The position numbers were made by a program, and so were the translations under genes. This document shows positions 18,359-26,788 of a stretch of 64,000 nt of DNA, one piece after another. Source of the DNA: an uncultured Thiodictyon sp. (GTDB lineage: Bacteria; Pseudomonadota; Gammaproteobacteria; Chromatiales; Chromatiaceae); contig NZ_CAJAXH010000017.1 of assembly GCF_903946935.1 (NCBI RefSeq), forward strand, positions 62,001-126,000, given 5' to 3'. Positions within the stretch are counted from its first letter, which is position 1, and the number at the start of each line of letters is the position of its first letter. A model generated the notes under the pieces. That model saw nothing but the letters and a program-made list of their open reading frames with translations, searched no databases and was not told where the DNA came from.

Positions 18359-19345
18359 ATGACCACCTATCCCGCCTTTCGTATCCACCAAGACGCGCAG
18401 GGGCACCATGCCGGTGTCGAGCAACTCCCACGCCCCACGCCCACCTTGGGCGAGGTGCTGGTCCGGGTCGGCTGGTCCGGCGTCAACTATAAGGATGCGC
18501 TGGCCGGGACCGGTCGCGGCAAGATCCTGCGCCGCTTCCCCTTGGTGGGTGGGGCCGATGGCGCCGGGGTGGTGGAGGAGTCCGCCCACCCCAATTATCG
18601 GCCGGGCGAGGCGGTCATCGCGACCGGCTGGGGGCTCACCCACGACCATGACGGGGGCTTTGCGAGCTACCTGTGCTGCCCAGGCGAGTGGCTGGTACAC
18701 ATGCCCGCCGGGCTCGACCCCCGCACCGCCATGATCCTGGGCACGGCCGGCTTCACCGCCGCACTGGCCGTCCACCGGATGCTGGTCAACGGTCAGGACC
18801 CGGCCATGGGTCCGATCCTGGTCACGGGTGCCAGCGGCGGCGTGGGCGCCATGGCCGTCGCCCTCTTTGCCCGGCTGGGTTTTGACGTCACCGCACTCTC
18901 GGGCAAGCCCGAGCTCGCCGACTGGCTGCGCCACCTCGGCGCCACCGAGATCGTGGCACGCGACGCACTGGCAGCAGCCACCCGGCCCTTAGAGAAGGCC
19001 CGCTGGGGCGGCGCGGTGGACAACGTGGGCGGCGAGGTCCTGGCCCAGATCACCCGCACCATCGCCCCGCACGGCAACATCGCCGCCATCGGCCTGGCCG
19101 CCGGGACCGACCTGAACACCACGGTGATGCCCTTCATCCTGCGCGGGGCGAGCCTCCTGGGCTGCAACTCGGTGGATGTCCCCTACCCCGCCCGCCGCGC
19201 ACTCTGGGAACACCTGGCCAATGACTGGCAGCCGGCGGACCTGGAGTCACTGGTCGCGGAAACGGTCGGCCTGGACGCACTGCCGGAGGTCTTCGAGCGC
19301 ATGCTCGCCGGCCGCACCCATGGACGGACCCTGGTCAAGCTCTGA
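18359..19345 (+). CDS. acuI: Acrylyl-CoA reductase / YhdH-type quinone oxidoreductase
   Basis: A medium-chain reductase of the YhdH/AcuI group (328 aa), reducing an activated double bond such as acryloyl-CoA with NADPH. Seen: VNYKDALAGTGRGKILRRFP, GGADGAGVVEES, and the Rossmann segment TGASGGVGAMAVALFARLG. Start ATG 18359 is preceded by GGAG. The 3' end of this gene (19243-19345) is repeated at 25863-25965, so the accessory island downstream is bordered by copies of it. Substrate identity (acrylyl-CoA versus other enones) is not proven by sequence. Confidence 0.87.
   Translation: MTTYPAFRIHQDAQGHHAGVEQLPRPTPTLGEVLVRVGWSGVNYKDALAGTGRGKILRRFPLVGGADGAGVVEESAHPNYRPGEAVIATGWGLTHDHDGGFASYLCCPGEWLVHMPAGLDPRTAMILGTAGFTAALAVHRMLVNGQDPAMGPILVTGASGGVGAMAVALFARLGFDVTALSGKPELADWLRHLGATEIVARDALAAATRPLEKARWGGAVDNVGGEVLAQITRTIAPHGNIAAIGLAAGTDLNTTVMPFILRGASLLGCNSVDVPYPARRALWEHLANDWQPADLESLVAETVGLDALPEVFERMLAGRTHGRTLVKL
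19243..19345. repeat. Direct repeat, left copy (3' end of acuI)
   Basis: 103 bases ending in the acuI stop codon match 25863-25965 with five mismatches; weaker similarity continues ~25 bases past the stop (CGGTTCCGG). The spacing is 6620 bases. Such duplication of a gene's 3' end is typical of integration sites or of cargo brought in with a neighbour's end. Confidence 0.85.
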
Positions 19346-19434
19346 GGCCCGGTTCCGGGTCTGCTGTGCCGGCGGTCGCAGAGTGCTGGCACCTGCTATC
19401 ATTCCGGACCAAGAAACATTGAGGAGTATTCGCG

Positions 19435-19671
19435 ATGGGCAGCCTCAGCGTCAGACGCATCGATGATGCGACCCTGGAGCATTTGCGGTTGAGGGCGGAA
19501 CGCCATGGGGTCTCCATGGAGGAGGAAGCACGGCGCATCCTGAAGCAGGCGGTGGCCGCCCCGGAGCGCCTCGGCGACCTCGCCGTTGGTCTGTTCAGTC
19601 CCGCCTACGGGGTGGCGGATTTTGAGCCTCCCGAGCGCGACATCACCGAGCCGCTGGCGTTTCCCCAGTGA
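19435..19671 (+). CDS. fitA: Antitoxin of a type II FitAB/VapBC module
   Basis: A 78-aa protein with a ribbon-helix-helix-type N-terminus (SLSVRRIDDATLEHLRLRAERHGVSMEEEARRIL), matching FitA/Arc-like antitoxins, and an acidic tail (PPERDITEPLAF) that would block the toxin. It binds its own promoter in characterised systems. Its stop overlaps the toxin ATG by 4 bases. It lies 90 bases after acuI, within the island bounded by the acuI repeats. Confidence 0.85.
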   Translation: MGSLSVRRIDDATLEHLRLRAERHGVSMEEEARRILKQAVAAPERLGDLAVGLFSPAYGVADFEPPERDITEPLAFPQ

Positions 19672-20093
19672 TCGTACTTGATACCAACGTCGTCTCTGAA
19701 TTCATGACATCGCCGCCGGCGGCGCCCGTGCTGGCGTGGCTGAACGCCCAAGACGCGGCCGGTCTCTACCTCACTACCATCACCATTGCGGAGATCGCCT
19801 TCGGCCTTCGCGCCATGCCCGACGGCAAGCGCCGGCAGCTACTACAGGACCGGTTCGAGCAATTCCTCGCGCAGGCGTTTCAGTCGCGTATCCTCGCCTT
19901 CGACGAGCCCGCCGCCCGCGCCTATGGCGAGATTCGCGGCGAGCGGCGCCAACAGGGGCGACCCATGAGTGCCTTCGACGGGCAGATCGCGGCCATCGCG
20001 AGGACCCGGGGCTGCGCCATTGCGACGCGCAACACCAGGGATTTCGAGGGCTGCGGTCTGGTGCTGATCGACCCCTTTGTCTATATGGAGTGA
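19668..20093 (+). CDS. fitB: PIN-domain ribonuclease toxin (FitB/VapC family)
   Basis: Type II toxin, 141 aa, expected to cleave RNA with Mg2+. PIN acidic residues are visible: LDTNV (Asp5), ITIAEIAFGL (Glu), SAFDGQIAAIA (Asp) and TRNTRDFEGCG (Asp), in the usual order. Translationally coupled to the antitoxin. Closest type by eye is FitB, which regulates intracellular growth in Neisseria; here a defence or stabilisation role for the island is more likely. Confidence 0.88.
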   Translation: MIVLDTNVVSEFMTSPPAAPVLAWLNAQDAAGLYLTTITIAEIAFGLRAMPDGKRRQLLQDRFEQFLAQAFQSRILAFDEPAARAYGEIRGERRQQGRPMSAFDGQIAAIARTRGCAIATRNTRDFEGCGLVLIDPFVYME

Positions 20094-20216
20094 GCACGTC
20101 GGGCGGATGCCCGCCGGGCGATCCGTCATTACCCGAGCCGGCGGGTGGCGGAACCGCTGCGCGTTCCTCCGTCTGCGGGCCTTCGTCAGCACCATGATTC
20201 TCCCACCGAGACAGCG

Positions 20217-22847
20217 ATGACCAGTGACCTGAAGGATTGGAAACAGACTGCCATCTACGCGGAAGTCGACTCGGGCGCGCAAGCCGGACGGCCCGGATTC
20301 GCAGAAGCCAAACATCTGCTCGACTCCTGCATGAACCGGATTCAAGCCGTGCTGCAACAGGGCGGGACCGCGGCAACGGATTTCACCTTGCACGACGCCC
20401 AACACGGCTACCACGTCGCCGAGCGCATGGTCGAGATCGTTCCCGAGGACGTGCTCTCCCGGCTCACGGCCTTCGAGCTCGCATTGCTGCTCTTGTCCGC
20501 CTACCTGCACGACATCGGCATGACGCCGGAGCAGCATCGCGTCCGCGGCCACTACAGGTACCTGCTGACCGGAGAGCCGAGCGGACTGGCGGCGACCGAG
20601 ATCGACAGATTCCGCCAGTGGCTCGACGAGCACGGCGACGGCGTCACGCCGCCCCTCGCGGAGAGTCCGCCGACTGGTCGCACCCTGGGCGAGGCGGAAT
20701 GGCTCGTCGCGCACTATTGCCGGGAACGCCACAACGATTGGAGCGGAGAATGGATCGAGGCCAATCTGGCCGGCGAACGCCTCGGGACCTACCAGAACTG
20801 GCGCGATAACCTGATTGCCATCTGCAAGAGCCATCACGTCGGGTTCGACGAGCTGGATCATCCCCGGTTCGATCCCATCATGGTTGGTGCTGGCCATGTG
20901 GTCCATCTGCGCTACCTGGCCTCGGTACTGCGCCTGGCGGACGTGTTGGAGAACGATCCGGAGAGGACGCCTGAGGTCGTACTTCGGCAGCGGGACGTGG
21001 ATTCGTCCAGCCTCATCTATTGGCGTAAGGATCACGACATCACCACAACCAAGATTGGGGATCAGTATCGGCTCGAGGCGCATCCGCGCTCCGCACTGAT
21101 CCACAAGGCCACCAGGGACACGGCGGCGATGATTGAGGCCGAGCTCCTCGTCTGCCGCCGACTCGCGAACGAGACCGATTTTTCCCGGCTGCGCGGCTCC
21201 AGCACGGAGATGCCGCACCGTTGGAATCTGAGCGCCACCCTGACCCAGCGCATCGAGCCGCTGGATGGCGCCTACGAATACATAGACGGCAGCTTTCGCC
21301 CGGACGTGCGCCGCGTGCTCCGGCTGCTCGCCGGTGTCGAGCTCTATGGCGATCCGATGGCAGCCGTGCGCGAGCTCTTGCAGAACGCCTTCGACGCCGT
21401 TCGCGAACGCATCGCACGCGAGCGTCTGTCCGACCCTGGCAATCCGGACCTGCCCGATATGCTGGGCAAGCTCTATTCGGTCCAACTGCATCTGGAGCGG
21501 GGAACGGATGGGGATTGGCTGGTCTGCAAAGATCGGGGTGCTGGGATGAGCAAGTCCATCATCCGCGATCATTTCCTGGTGAGCGGGGCGGTCAAGCGCG
21601 CCGATCTGCTGCAACTGGCCCGACGTTGTGAACAGGCCGACTTCCGCCTGGAGCGCACCGCCAGATTCGGGATCGGCGTGCTCAGCTTTTTCATGGTTGC
21701 GGATCGGCTGCACATCCGCACCAGGCGTTGCCAGTCCGCCCAGTCCGGCGAGGCCAACGGCTGGAGATTTGAAACCGACGGATTGAGCGGATTCGGCGAA
21801 CTGAAGCGGGATCCGGACTGCCTCGAAGGGACTGAGGTTCGACTGCTTCTCAAGCCCGAGGTCATCGGCACGGATGCGAGCGCCTTTTGGGACAGGCTGT
21901 TGAGCTACGTTCGATCCGTGTTGCTGCATGTGCCTTGCAAGCTCCAGATCAAGTGCCCGTCGATCTCTGAAGCCTCCTGGTCCGTAGACGCCCCTGGATG
22001 GGTCCGCAAGCCGGGGGACTATGCCACCCAGTGTTTGACAGTGTTGGAATCCCCTGAAGAGCGGCCGTCAGGGCGGGGGGACCTGCCCGAGCAGCTCGGG
22101 GACTTGACGCCCTCAGAGCGGCTAACGCAGTGGCAGGGCGAGCGGGATCGGCGCACGCGGTTGCGCGAAGCGGCACACGAGCGACTGAGGTGGTCGCAGC
22201 CCGTCACCGGAGACTTGCCGGGCGGGCTGGGTCGTTTCCGTGTATTTTTCCCTTGGTTCGAGTTGGACGACGGGCCTTGCCTGGATTTCTTTAGCGTCAG
22301 AAAGGACGGAAGCACCAGGGTGCTCGAAACCGAAGGTCTGAGCGACAGGAGCACGCATGGTGTCTCTCCCTGGTGTCCCTTTGTCATGGGTTGGTTCGGC
22401 ATGACGGCCGATCATGACGCCGACTCCCTGAAGGAGCATCGCTGGCGAGGTGTCATTGAGGTGGACTGGACGGCCGCCGCCGCCGCGGGTCTGGAGGTCA
22501 GTCGCAACCGACTGCAACCCAGCGAGCAGGCGTTGAAGGCTATACGAGACCTGTACAAGAATCTCGCCGGGCAGCTCAGCGAGTTTGCCCGATCGCATCA
22601 AGCATCGATCTATGCCCTGTACAATACGGCTTCGCTGGATATCGAGCCCCCGGCTGCCGAACGCCGCTTCTGGTTGTATGAGTACGAGACAGAGCGTCAG
22701 TTCAATTGGCGCGCGGTATCTTACCCCTCAATTCTATCAGGAAGGGCAATATTTGATCATGGCCAATTGCGTTGGCAGGGCTACGATTATCCAAGTCTTT
22801 GCACCATTGAATTATCGATGGCTATGCCCAGCACCGGTCATCTCTAG
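20217..22847 (+). CDS. HD-domain plus Hsp90-type (GHKL) ATPase protein
   Basis: An 876-aa two-domain protein. Residues ~30-260 carry an HD phosphohydrolase-like domain: LHDAQHGYHVAERM, YLHDIGM, and RLADVLENDPER. Residues ~375-620 carry a GHKL/Hsp90-type ATPase: N-box VRELLQNAFDAVRER, G1 box CKDRGAGMSKSII, G2 box RTARFGIGVLSFFMVADRL. Such pairings suggest a nucleotide- or protein-remodelling sensor and are found in bacterial conflict islands; function is not established. The start ATG 20217 follows fitB by 120 bases. It ends at an amber codon (22845-22847), and the same frame continues as the next ORF, so the original protein may have been ~1110 aa. The 695-aa minus-strand ORF over this gene is a shadow. 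Confidence 0.82.
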   Translation: MTSDLKDWKQTAIYAEVDSGAQAGRPGFAEAKHLLDSCMNRIQAVLQQGGTAATDFTLHDAQHGYHVAERMVEIVPEDVLSRLTAFELALLLLSAYLHDIGMTPEQHRVRGHYRYLLTGEPSGLAATEIDRFRQWLDEHGDGVTPPLAESPPTGRTLGEAEWLVAHYCRERHNDWSGEWIEANLAGERLGTYQNWRDNLIAICKSHHVGFDELDHPRFDPIMVGAGHVVHLRYLASVLRLADVLENDPERTPEVVLRQRDVDSSSLIYWRKDHDITTTKIGDQYRLEAHPRSALIHKATRDTAAMIEAELLVCRRLANETDFSRLRGSSTEMPHRWNLSATLTQRIEPLDGAYEYIDGSFRPDVRRVLRLLAGVELYGDPMAAVRELLQNAFDAVRERIARERLSDPGNPDLPDMLGKLYSVQLHLERGTDGDWLVCKDRGAGMSKSIIRDHFLVSGAVKRADLLQLARRCEQADFRLERTARFGIGVLSFFMVADRLHIRTRRCQSAQSGEANGWRFETDGLSGFGELKRDPDCLEGTEVRLLLKPEVIGTDASAFWDRLLSYVRSVLLHVPCKLQIKCPSISEASWSVDAPGWVRKPGDYATQCLTVLESPEERPSGRGDLPEQLGDLTPSERLTQWQGERDRRTRLREAAHERLRWSQPVTGDLPGGLGRFRVFFPWFELDDGPCLDFFSVRKDGSTRVLETEGLSDRSTHGVSPWCPFVMGWFGMTADHDADSLKEHRWRGVIEVDWTAAAAAGLEVSRNRLQPSEQALKAIRDLYKNLAGQLSEFARSHQASIYALYNTASLDIEPPAAERRFWLYEYETERQFNWRAVSYPSILSGRAIFDHGQLRWQGYDYPSLCTIELSMAMPSTGHL

Positions 22848-22862
22848 GCGGACCGGGAATCG

Positions 22863-23549
22863 ATGCGTTTTATGAGAAAATCGGCCTCTTGGAACGCGGC
22901 CGCACTTCCGCCGGACCGACTGCTTGCGCGCATGGAGCGAGCGTGGATGCTCAAATCCGGGCACATTACACATCCTTGGATTTGGAGGAGAAACGTCAGC
23001 GCGGTTTGGACCAATGCGCCGACTTGGCGTGAACCCAGGGTCGCCTATCCCGAGATCGAGTTTCCCGCGGAATGGCAGCAGGTCTGCTTAGTCAACGATC
23101 GCACAGCTATCTATTTGAATCGAGACCACTGGTTGATCCGAGCGACGTCGAAGCACGCCTGGGAGCGATTGATAGACGGTACAGCCGGGAGTCTGGACCC
23201 GAGGACCAGGCGGGAAGAATGTGCGGCCTCGTCTGAGCTGTCGGCCGCCTGGTTCCTGTACTGCTTGTCGAGCAGCAACGAGACGCTCGTAAGGGGTCTC
23301 GCCGAGCATGCCCCGGACCTGATCCAAGAGCTTTGGAAGAGTGCAAGCTCTGACCAGACCGAACCGACTTGCTGGGCCTGGATTGCCCACACTCCCGGCG
23401 GGGCGTTGGTCGAAATCGGCGCACATGGCTGGCGTGAGTTCGACCCAGACAATAGTGACGACCAACGCGTCTGTGATGAGGTCATGCAAAAGCCTAGCGA
23501 AGACTGGTGCGTCTATCCAGTTTCCGGGGTGAATGAAGAGGACCAGTGA
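22863..23549 (+). CDS. Companion ORF of the HD-GHKL gene, possibly its C-terminal part
   Basis: 228 aa, in the same reading frame as the HD-GHKL ORF and separated from its amber stop by only 15 bases. Segments such as LLARMERAWMLKSGHITHPWIWRR and WHWLIRATSKHAW-like text (DHWLIRATSKHAWERLIDG) look like a folded globular domain, with many tryptophans; no family is recognised. Either the amber codon is a mutation that split a longer gene, or it is read through, or this is a separate coupled gene starting at the ATG 22863 or 22872. The ribosome site in front is weak, which favours the split-gene view. Confidence 0.55.
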   Translation: MRFMRKSASWNAAALPPDRLLARMERAWMLKSGHITHPWIWRRNVSAVWTNAPTWREPRVAYPEIEFPAEWQQVCLVNDRTAIYLNRDHWLIRATSKHAWERLIDGTAGSLDPRTRREECAASSELSAAWFLYCLSSSNETLVRGLAEHAPDLIQELWKSASSDQTEPTCWAWIAHTPGGALVEIGAHGWREFDPDNSDDQRVCDEVMQKPSEDWCVYPVSGVNEEDQ

Positions 23550-23838
23550 TTGTGTGGTATGTAGCAGATACCAAAATGGCCTCTGCCGCATACCGCTGAT
23601 TCAAGGCCAGTTGCAACGGAGAAGCATGGATGAGCCGCTTTGGGTGCCGGAACCGCGCGCGATCCGCCGTCAGCGGGCCGCCGAGCAGCCGAGCAGCCGA
23701 GCAGCCGAGCTCCGGAGGGTGCGTCGAGCGCTGCGAACTGCACCGCCCAGCCCCCATCCAAATGTCGCCCCACCTCGGCAACCGCCAGTCGCCGCGGTAT
23801 GCTTGGCGGAGCCCACCCCAGCATCGCGGAGGATGCGT

Positions 23839-24408
23839 ATGAACCTTCCCGCCCAGATACCCACCTTGAGCGTCCCCGACTATCTTGAGGGCGAACAGGA
23901 AAGCCCGATCCGCCATGAGTATGTGGCCGGTCGGGTCGTCGCCATGGCCGGTGCCGGCGAGGCCCATAACCGCATTGCCGGCAATCTGTTCTTTCACCTA
24001 CGCTCGGCCACCCGCGGCACCCCTTGCGGCGTTTTCGTCAGCGACATGAAGGTCCGGGTGGCGACGCACGACGCCTTTTACTATCCGGACGTCGTGCTGA
24101 CCTGCGACCCGACGGATCGGGAGTCCCTGTACAAAGCGTCACCCTGCCTGATCGCGGAGGTGCTGTCCCCGTCCACCGAGACGATCGACCGGCGCGAAAA
24201 GCTGCTCGCCTACCGCGCACTAACGGCACTGCGCTACTACCTGCTGGTGGCCCAGGATCGGCGGCTGGTAGAGGTCTATCAACGGGGTGCCGACGGTAGC
24301 TGGCACTACCAGGCCATTGAGGACGGCGAGTTGGCCTTTGCCTGCGGCGACCTCGACATCCGCTTCACCCTCGCAGACCTCTACGAGGACGTGGTGCTGC
24401 CCGCATAG
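23839..24408 (+). CDS. Uma2-family (DUF820) putative restriction endonuclease
   Basis: PD-(D/E)XK-fold nuclease family of unknown biological role, abundant in cyanobacteria and Chromatiaceae. 189 aa from ATG 23839, which is preceded at 6 bases by CGGAGG. Seen: SPIRHEYVAGRVVAMAGAG, the catalytic-type Asp in FYYPDVVLTCDP, and the E-x-K-type strand SPCLIAEVLSPST. The region 23739-24015 is repeated, with the same upstream sequence, in a truncated form at 30459-30763. The longer track start is rejected because it reads through a CCGAGCAG tandem repeat. Confidence 0.85.
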   Translation: MNLPAQIPTLSVPDYLEGEQESPIRHEYVAGRVVAMAGAGEAHNRIAGNLFFHLRSATRGTPCGVFVSDMKVRVATHDAFYYPDVVLTCDPTDRESLYKASPCLIAEVLSPSTETIDRREKLLAYRALTALRYYLLVAQDRRLVEVYQRGADGSWHYQAIEDGELAFACGDLDIRFTLADLYEDVVLPA

Positions 24409-25073
24409 GGCCGGCCCTGCGGGGCTTCGGCGGTCGGATAAGGCCGCGCGGCGTAGCCCAGATGGACCGCTGGCAGGAATCCGGGTGCGGCCTCGTGGAC
24501 AACAAAAAGGGGGGCTGCCGCAAAATGGAGTCGGCCGCGTTCCCCCCAGCCGTCCCCGCTGCACTCCGGCATGCCGGGCCTCCCCGCCGCCTTTTGTGCA
24601 TACACTCCGGCCGCCGGGGCGGCGGGTGCGCGGTTTTCCGCGCCGACTCAGAGAGTTTTGCGCCGGTGCAGCCGGCAGTGTTCACACTCTGGTCTTCAGG
24701 GCGGACAGGCGCGCTGTTCCCGCCGCGGAATACGCCGGGGTGTCTACACAAAACCGTTTTCCGTCCTCCCCCGGGACTTTTCCGCGCGAGTCTATCCTGC
24801 TGTCTTAAAATAAGAAATTACGATCGTTGCCGGATGTGCGCCAGAGGGAGAACGGAAAGCGATTTTCCGGAGCGGAAAAGTGCGCCAGGGGACCGGAACG
24901 CTCGCCGGTGAACACCGAAAATCCGCACAGGAAATCGCTACGACAGAAACCTTGTCATTTTGGCGGTCAGCGTTGACGCAATTTCGGAAACCGACGCGGA
25001 TTTGTCGTCAGTGACTCACCAAATGGCGCGGTGGTGCGCAAAAAAGCCCCCACGACCTTCCTTAAAGGTTAGC
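24409..25073. other. Gene-free interval downstream of the Uma2 gene
   Basis: About 660 bases. ORFs listed on both strands have no recognisable products and odd composition. Bases ~24740-25050 contain A/T-rich runs and many CGGAAAA-like words (GATTTTCCGGAGCGGAAAAG forms a short inverted repeat), unlike flanking genes. I see no RNA gene or CRISPR array. The next feature is MITE-like copy 2. Confidence 0.45.
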
Positions 25074-25195
25074 CTAGCAGGCTGTCGGACTTAGTGATGC
25101 AACCGATTGAATGCAAAGAGTTTCATCTTTTGCGCCAAAAAGTCGTTTTCCTGTTTAATCAATCGGTTACGCCATCAAGTCCGACAGGCTGCTAG
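25074..25195. mobile_element. 114-bp MITE-like element, copy 2, with CTAG target duplication
   Basis: Element 25078-25191 between CTAG at 25074-25077 and 25192-25195. Same sequence as copy 1 except about one position near the centre (TTTCATC in place of TTTCCTC). Same terminal inverted repeats. Confidence 0.92.
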
Positions 25196-25412
25196 AGGTC
25201 TTGATGCCCTGAGCCGCAGCACGTTCTTTCCCACCACCGAGGCCGCGCACGCGCTCGGGCTGCTTGGGCCACCTTGCCGCCGCACGGCCAGGACGAAGGA
25301 GCGAAGCGCCGTCCACGACGCCGCGGGATAGGGCGCACGGGACTACCGCCTGTCCATCGCAACGGCTATCCTCCGCGCACCCCTGCTCAATCCTGATCAC
25401 CGCACGCCACCC

Positions 25413-25859
25413 ATGACACCCCCGCCCGAAGCAGATCCGCAGATCGACCCGAGTCGTTTCTCCGCCCTCCCCGGCGGAAAGCGCAAGCTCAATTGGTTCG
25501 CCTTCGAGTTGGCGTGCGAGATCCGCCAGGCGATCGCGCCGCCGCTCGCGCGCACGCTCGCCAAGCGCGGCTATGATCGCGCGCGCATCGACGGCTCCTG
25601 CATCGCACTGGCGATCGGACTGCAAGGGGTGGTGCTGAAGCAGCTCAGGGGCGAGATCCCGCAGATGGAGATCGGTTGGGAGCAGGTCGAGGCCGCCTTT
25701 CCGGGCCTGACCGACAAGCTGCTCGATCGGTTGTTAGACGCTACGGGGACGGCCTGGGAGCGGCTCCTGAGCGTCTGCGTGGCCTGTCCGTCCGCCTGTG
25801 TGACAAATAAGGACGACCATTGTCCGATGTTCGACGACCCGCTTTATTCCGACGGCTGA
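25413..25859 (+). CDS. Hypothetical protein with C-terminal cysteine cluster
   Basis: 148 aa. The start ATG 25413 opens MTPPPEADPQ; the core (WFAFELACEIRQAIAPPLARTLAKRGYDRARIDGSC) is helical. The C-terminal tail holds four cysteines, CVACPSACVTNKDDHC, in a C-x2-C-x3-C-x7-C pattern that could bind zinc or an iron-sulfur cluster. I do not recognise a family. The tail is repeated, with small changes, at ~30765-30840 and again at 30975-31013, which supports a real coding unit that has been copied. Confidence 0.6.
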   Translation: MTPPPEADPQIDPSRFSALPGGKRKLNWFAFELACEIRQAIAPPLARTLAKRGYDRARIDGSCIALAIGLQGVVLKQLRGEIPQMEIGWEQVEAAFPGLTDKLLDRLLDATGTAWERLLSVCVACPSACVTNKDDHCPMFDDPLYSDG

Positions 25860-25862
25860 TGC

Positions 25863-25965
25863 GGAGTCACTGGTCGCGGAAACGGTCGGCCTGGACGCAC
25901 TGCCCGAGGTCTTCGAGCGGATGCTCGCCGGCCGCACCCATGGGCGGACCCTAGTCGAGCTCTGA
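25863..25965. repeat. acuI: Direct repeat, right copy (acuI 3' end fragment)
   Basis: 103 bp matching the last 34 codons of acuI (19243-19345) with five mismatches. It starts 3 bases after the stop of the 148-aa gene, has no start codon or upstream part of acuI, and ends in the same stop. It is therefore a non-functional fragment. A toxin-antitoxin module follows both copies. Confidence 0.85.
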
Positions 25966-26004
25966 GCTCCGGTTCCGGACCCGCTGCGCCAGATCAGGTG
26001 GCAA

Positions 26005-26349
26005 TCAGGTGCCGTCGCGGTCCGCCGGTTCCCTCATCCACCCGGCGATATCGCGTTTGCCATGGAGTATGCGCCAGACATCGATGTGGTCCTCCCGCTC
26101 GCAGTAGAAAACGAGGTGCGGGTAACGCGCCAAGGGCCACGAACGCAGCCCCGGCAGATCCAGCTCAATGGCGTAGCGCGTCGACCCTGTCGCCGGGTGG
26201 GCGCCGATGTGGGCGTAGGCTCGCTCCAAGGCGTCAATAAATCCAAGCGCGGCCCGAGCCGCGTGCCGGGCCAGATAGTCGTCGATGATCGCCTCGACAT
26301 CCCGCGTGGCCTGTTCGCGAGGGATGACCGGCTTCTCGGTCACGCTCAA
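26005..26349 (-). CDS. parE: ParE/RelE-family toxin
   Basis: Type II toxin, 114 aa. The pattern ALGFIDALERAYAHIGAHPATGSTRYAIELDLPGLRSWPL ... YPHLVFYCEREDHIDVWRILHGKRDI is that of ParE/RelE plasmid-stabilisation toxins. ParE-type toxins act on DNA gyrase, RelE-type on mRNA; which one cannot be told here. It starts 4 bases inside the antitoxin (ATGA) on the minus strand, so the antitoxin is translated first. Confidence 0.88.
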   Translation of the reverse strand: MSVTEKPVIPREQATRDVEAIIDDYLARHAARAALGFIDALERAYAHIGAHPATGSTRYAIELDLPGLRSWPLARYPHLVFYCEREDHIDVWRILHGKRDIAGWMREPADRDGT

Positions 26350-26579
26350 ACGCCCCGGCTGACGCGGGTCCGCAGTGCATCGAAATAGGTCCGGTCGGCG
26401 GGCGCCGCCGCGGCGGAGTCGGCGCCATCAAGTAGCAAGCCACGCAGCCGCTGGCGATCCTGGTCCCGCTGGATCAGCTCGCGCACATACTCGCTGCTGG
26501 TGCCGAGCCGGCGTCCGGCGACCTGCTCGTCCACATAGGACTGGAGCGCGTCGGGTAGGGAGATATTCATGGTGCTCAT
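26346..26579 (-). CDS. parD: ParD-family antitoxin
   Basis: 77 aa; ribbon-helix-helix N-terminus MNISLPDALQSYVDEQVAGRRLGTSSEYVREL, the ParD signature, and a C-terminal toxin-binding tail. Represses its own operon in characterised cases. I take ATG 26579 (MSTMNIS); ATG 26570 is possible. The 202-aa ORF on the track extends upstream with no homology. Confidence 0.88.
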   Translation of the reverse strand: MSTMNISLPDALQSYVDEQVAGRRLGTSSEYVRELIQRDQDRQRLRGLLLDGADSAAAAPADRTYFDALRTRVSRGV

Positions 26580-26788
26580 AACTGGAAGAATATCATAGCG
26601 GCAGCGATGCGGGGGACACCGCGGCGGGCTACCACGCCGGTCCAGGGGCTCCGGACCCCCGATGATGCACTGGGTCGTGGCATACTGGCGCAAAGCCCCG
26701 GGCGATGCACGATGCCGCGCAACGGTATTGCGAGCCAACACTGCCTGGGCGCCCCGCTCCTTTTGATCGAACCCTGAGCCCGAACCCG

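Noticed and set aside
19842-21929. 695-aa minus-strand ORF
   Set aside because: Shadow of the HD-GHKL gene; the sense frame carries the HD and GHKL motifs, the antisense one none.
25107-25331. ORF MNAKSF in MITE copies (also 13354 and 59593-59781)
   Set aside because: Arises from the 114-bp element itself and carries no recognisable domain; the same frame is found in all copies only because the sequence is identical.
24462-25412. Possible RNA gene or CRISPR array in the gene-free interval after Uma2
   Set aside because: No regularly spaced repeats and no tRNA-like fold seen.
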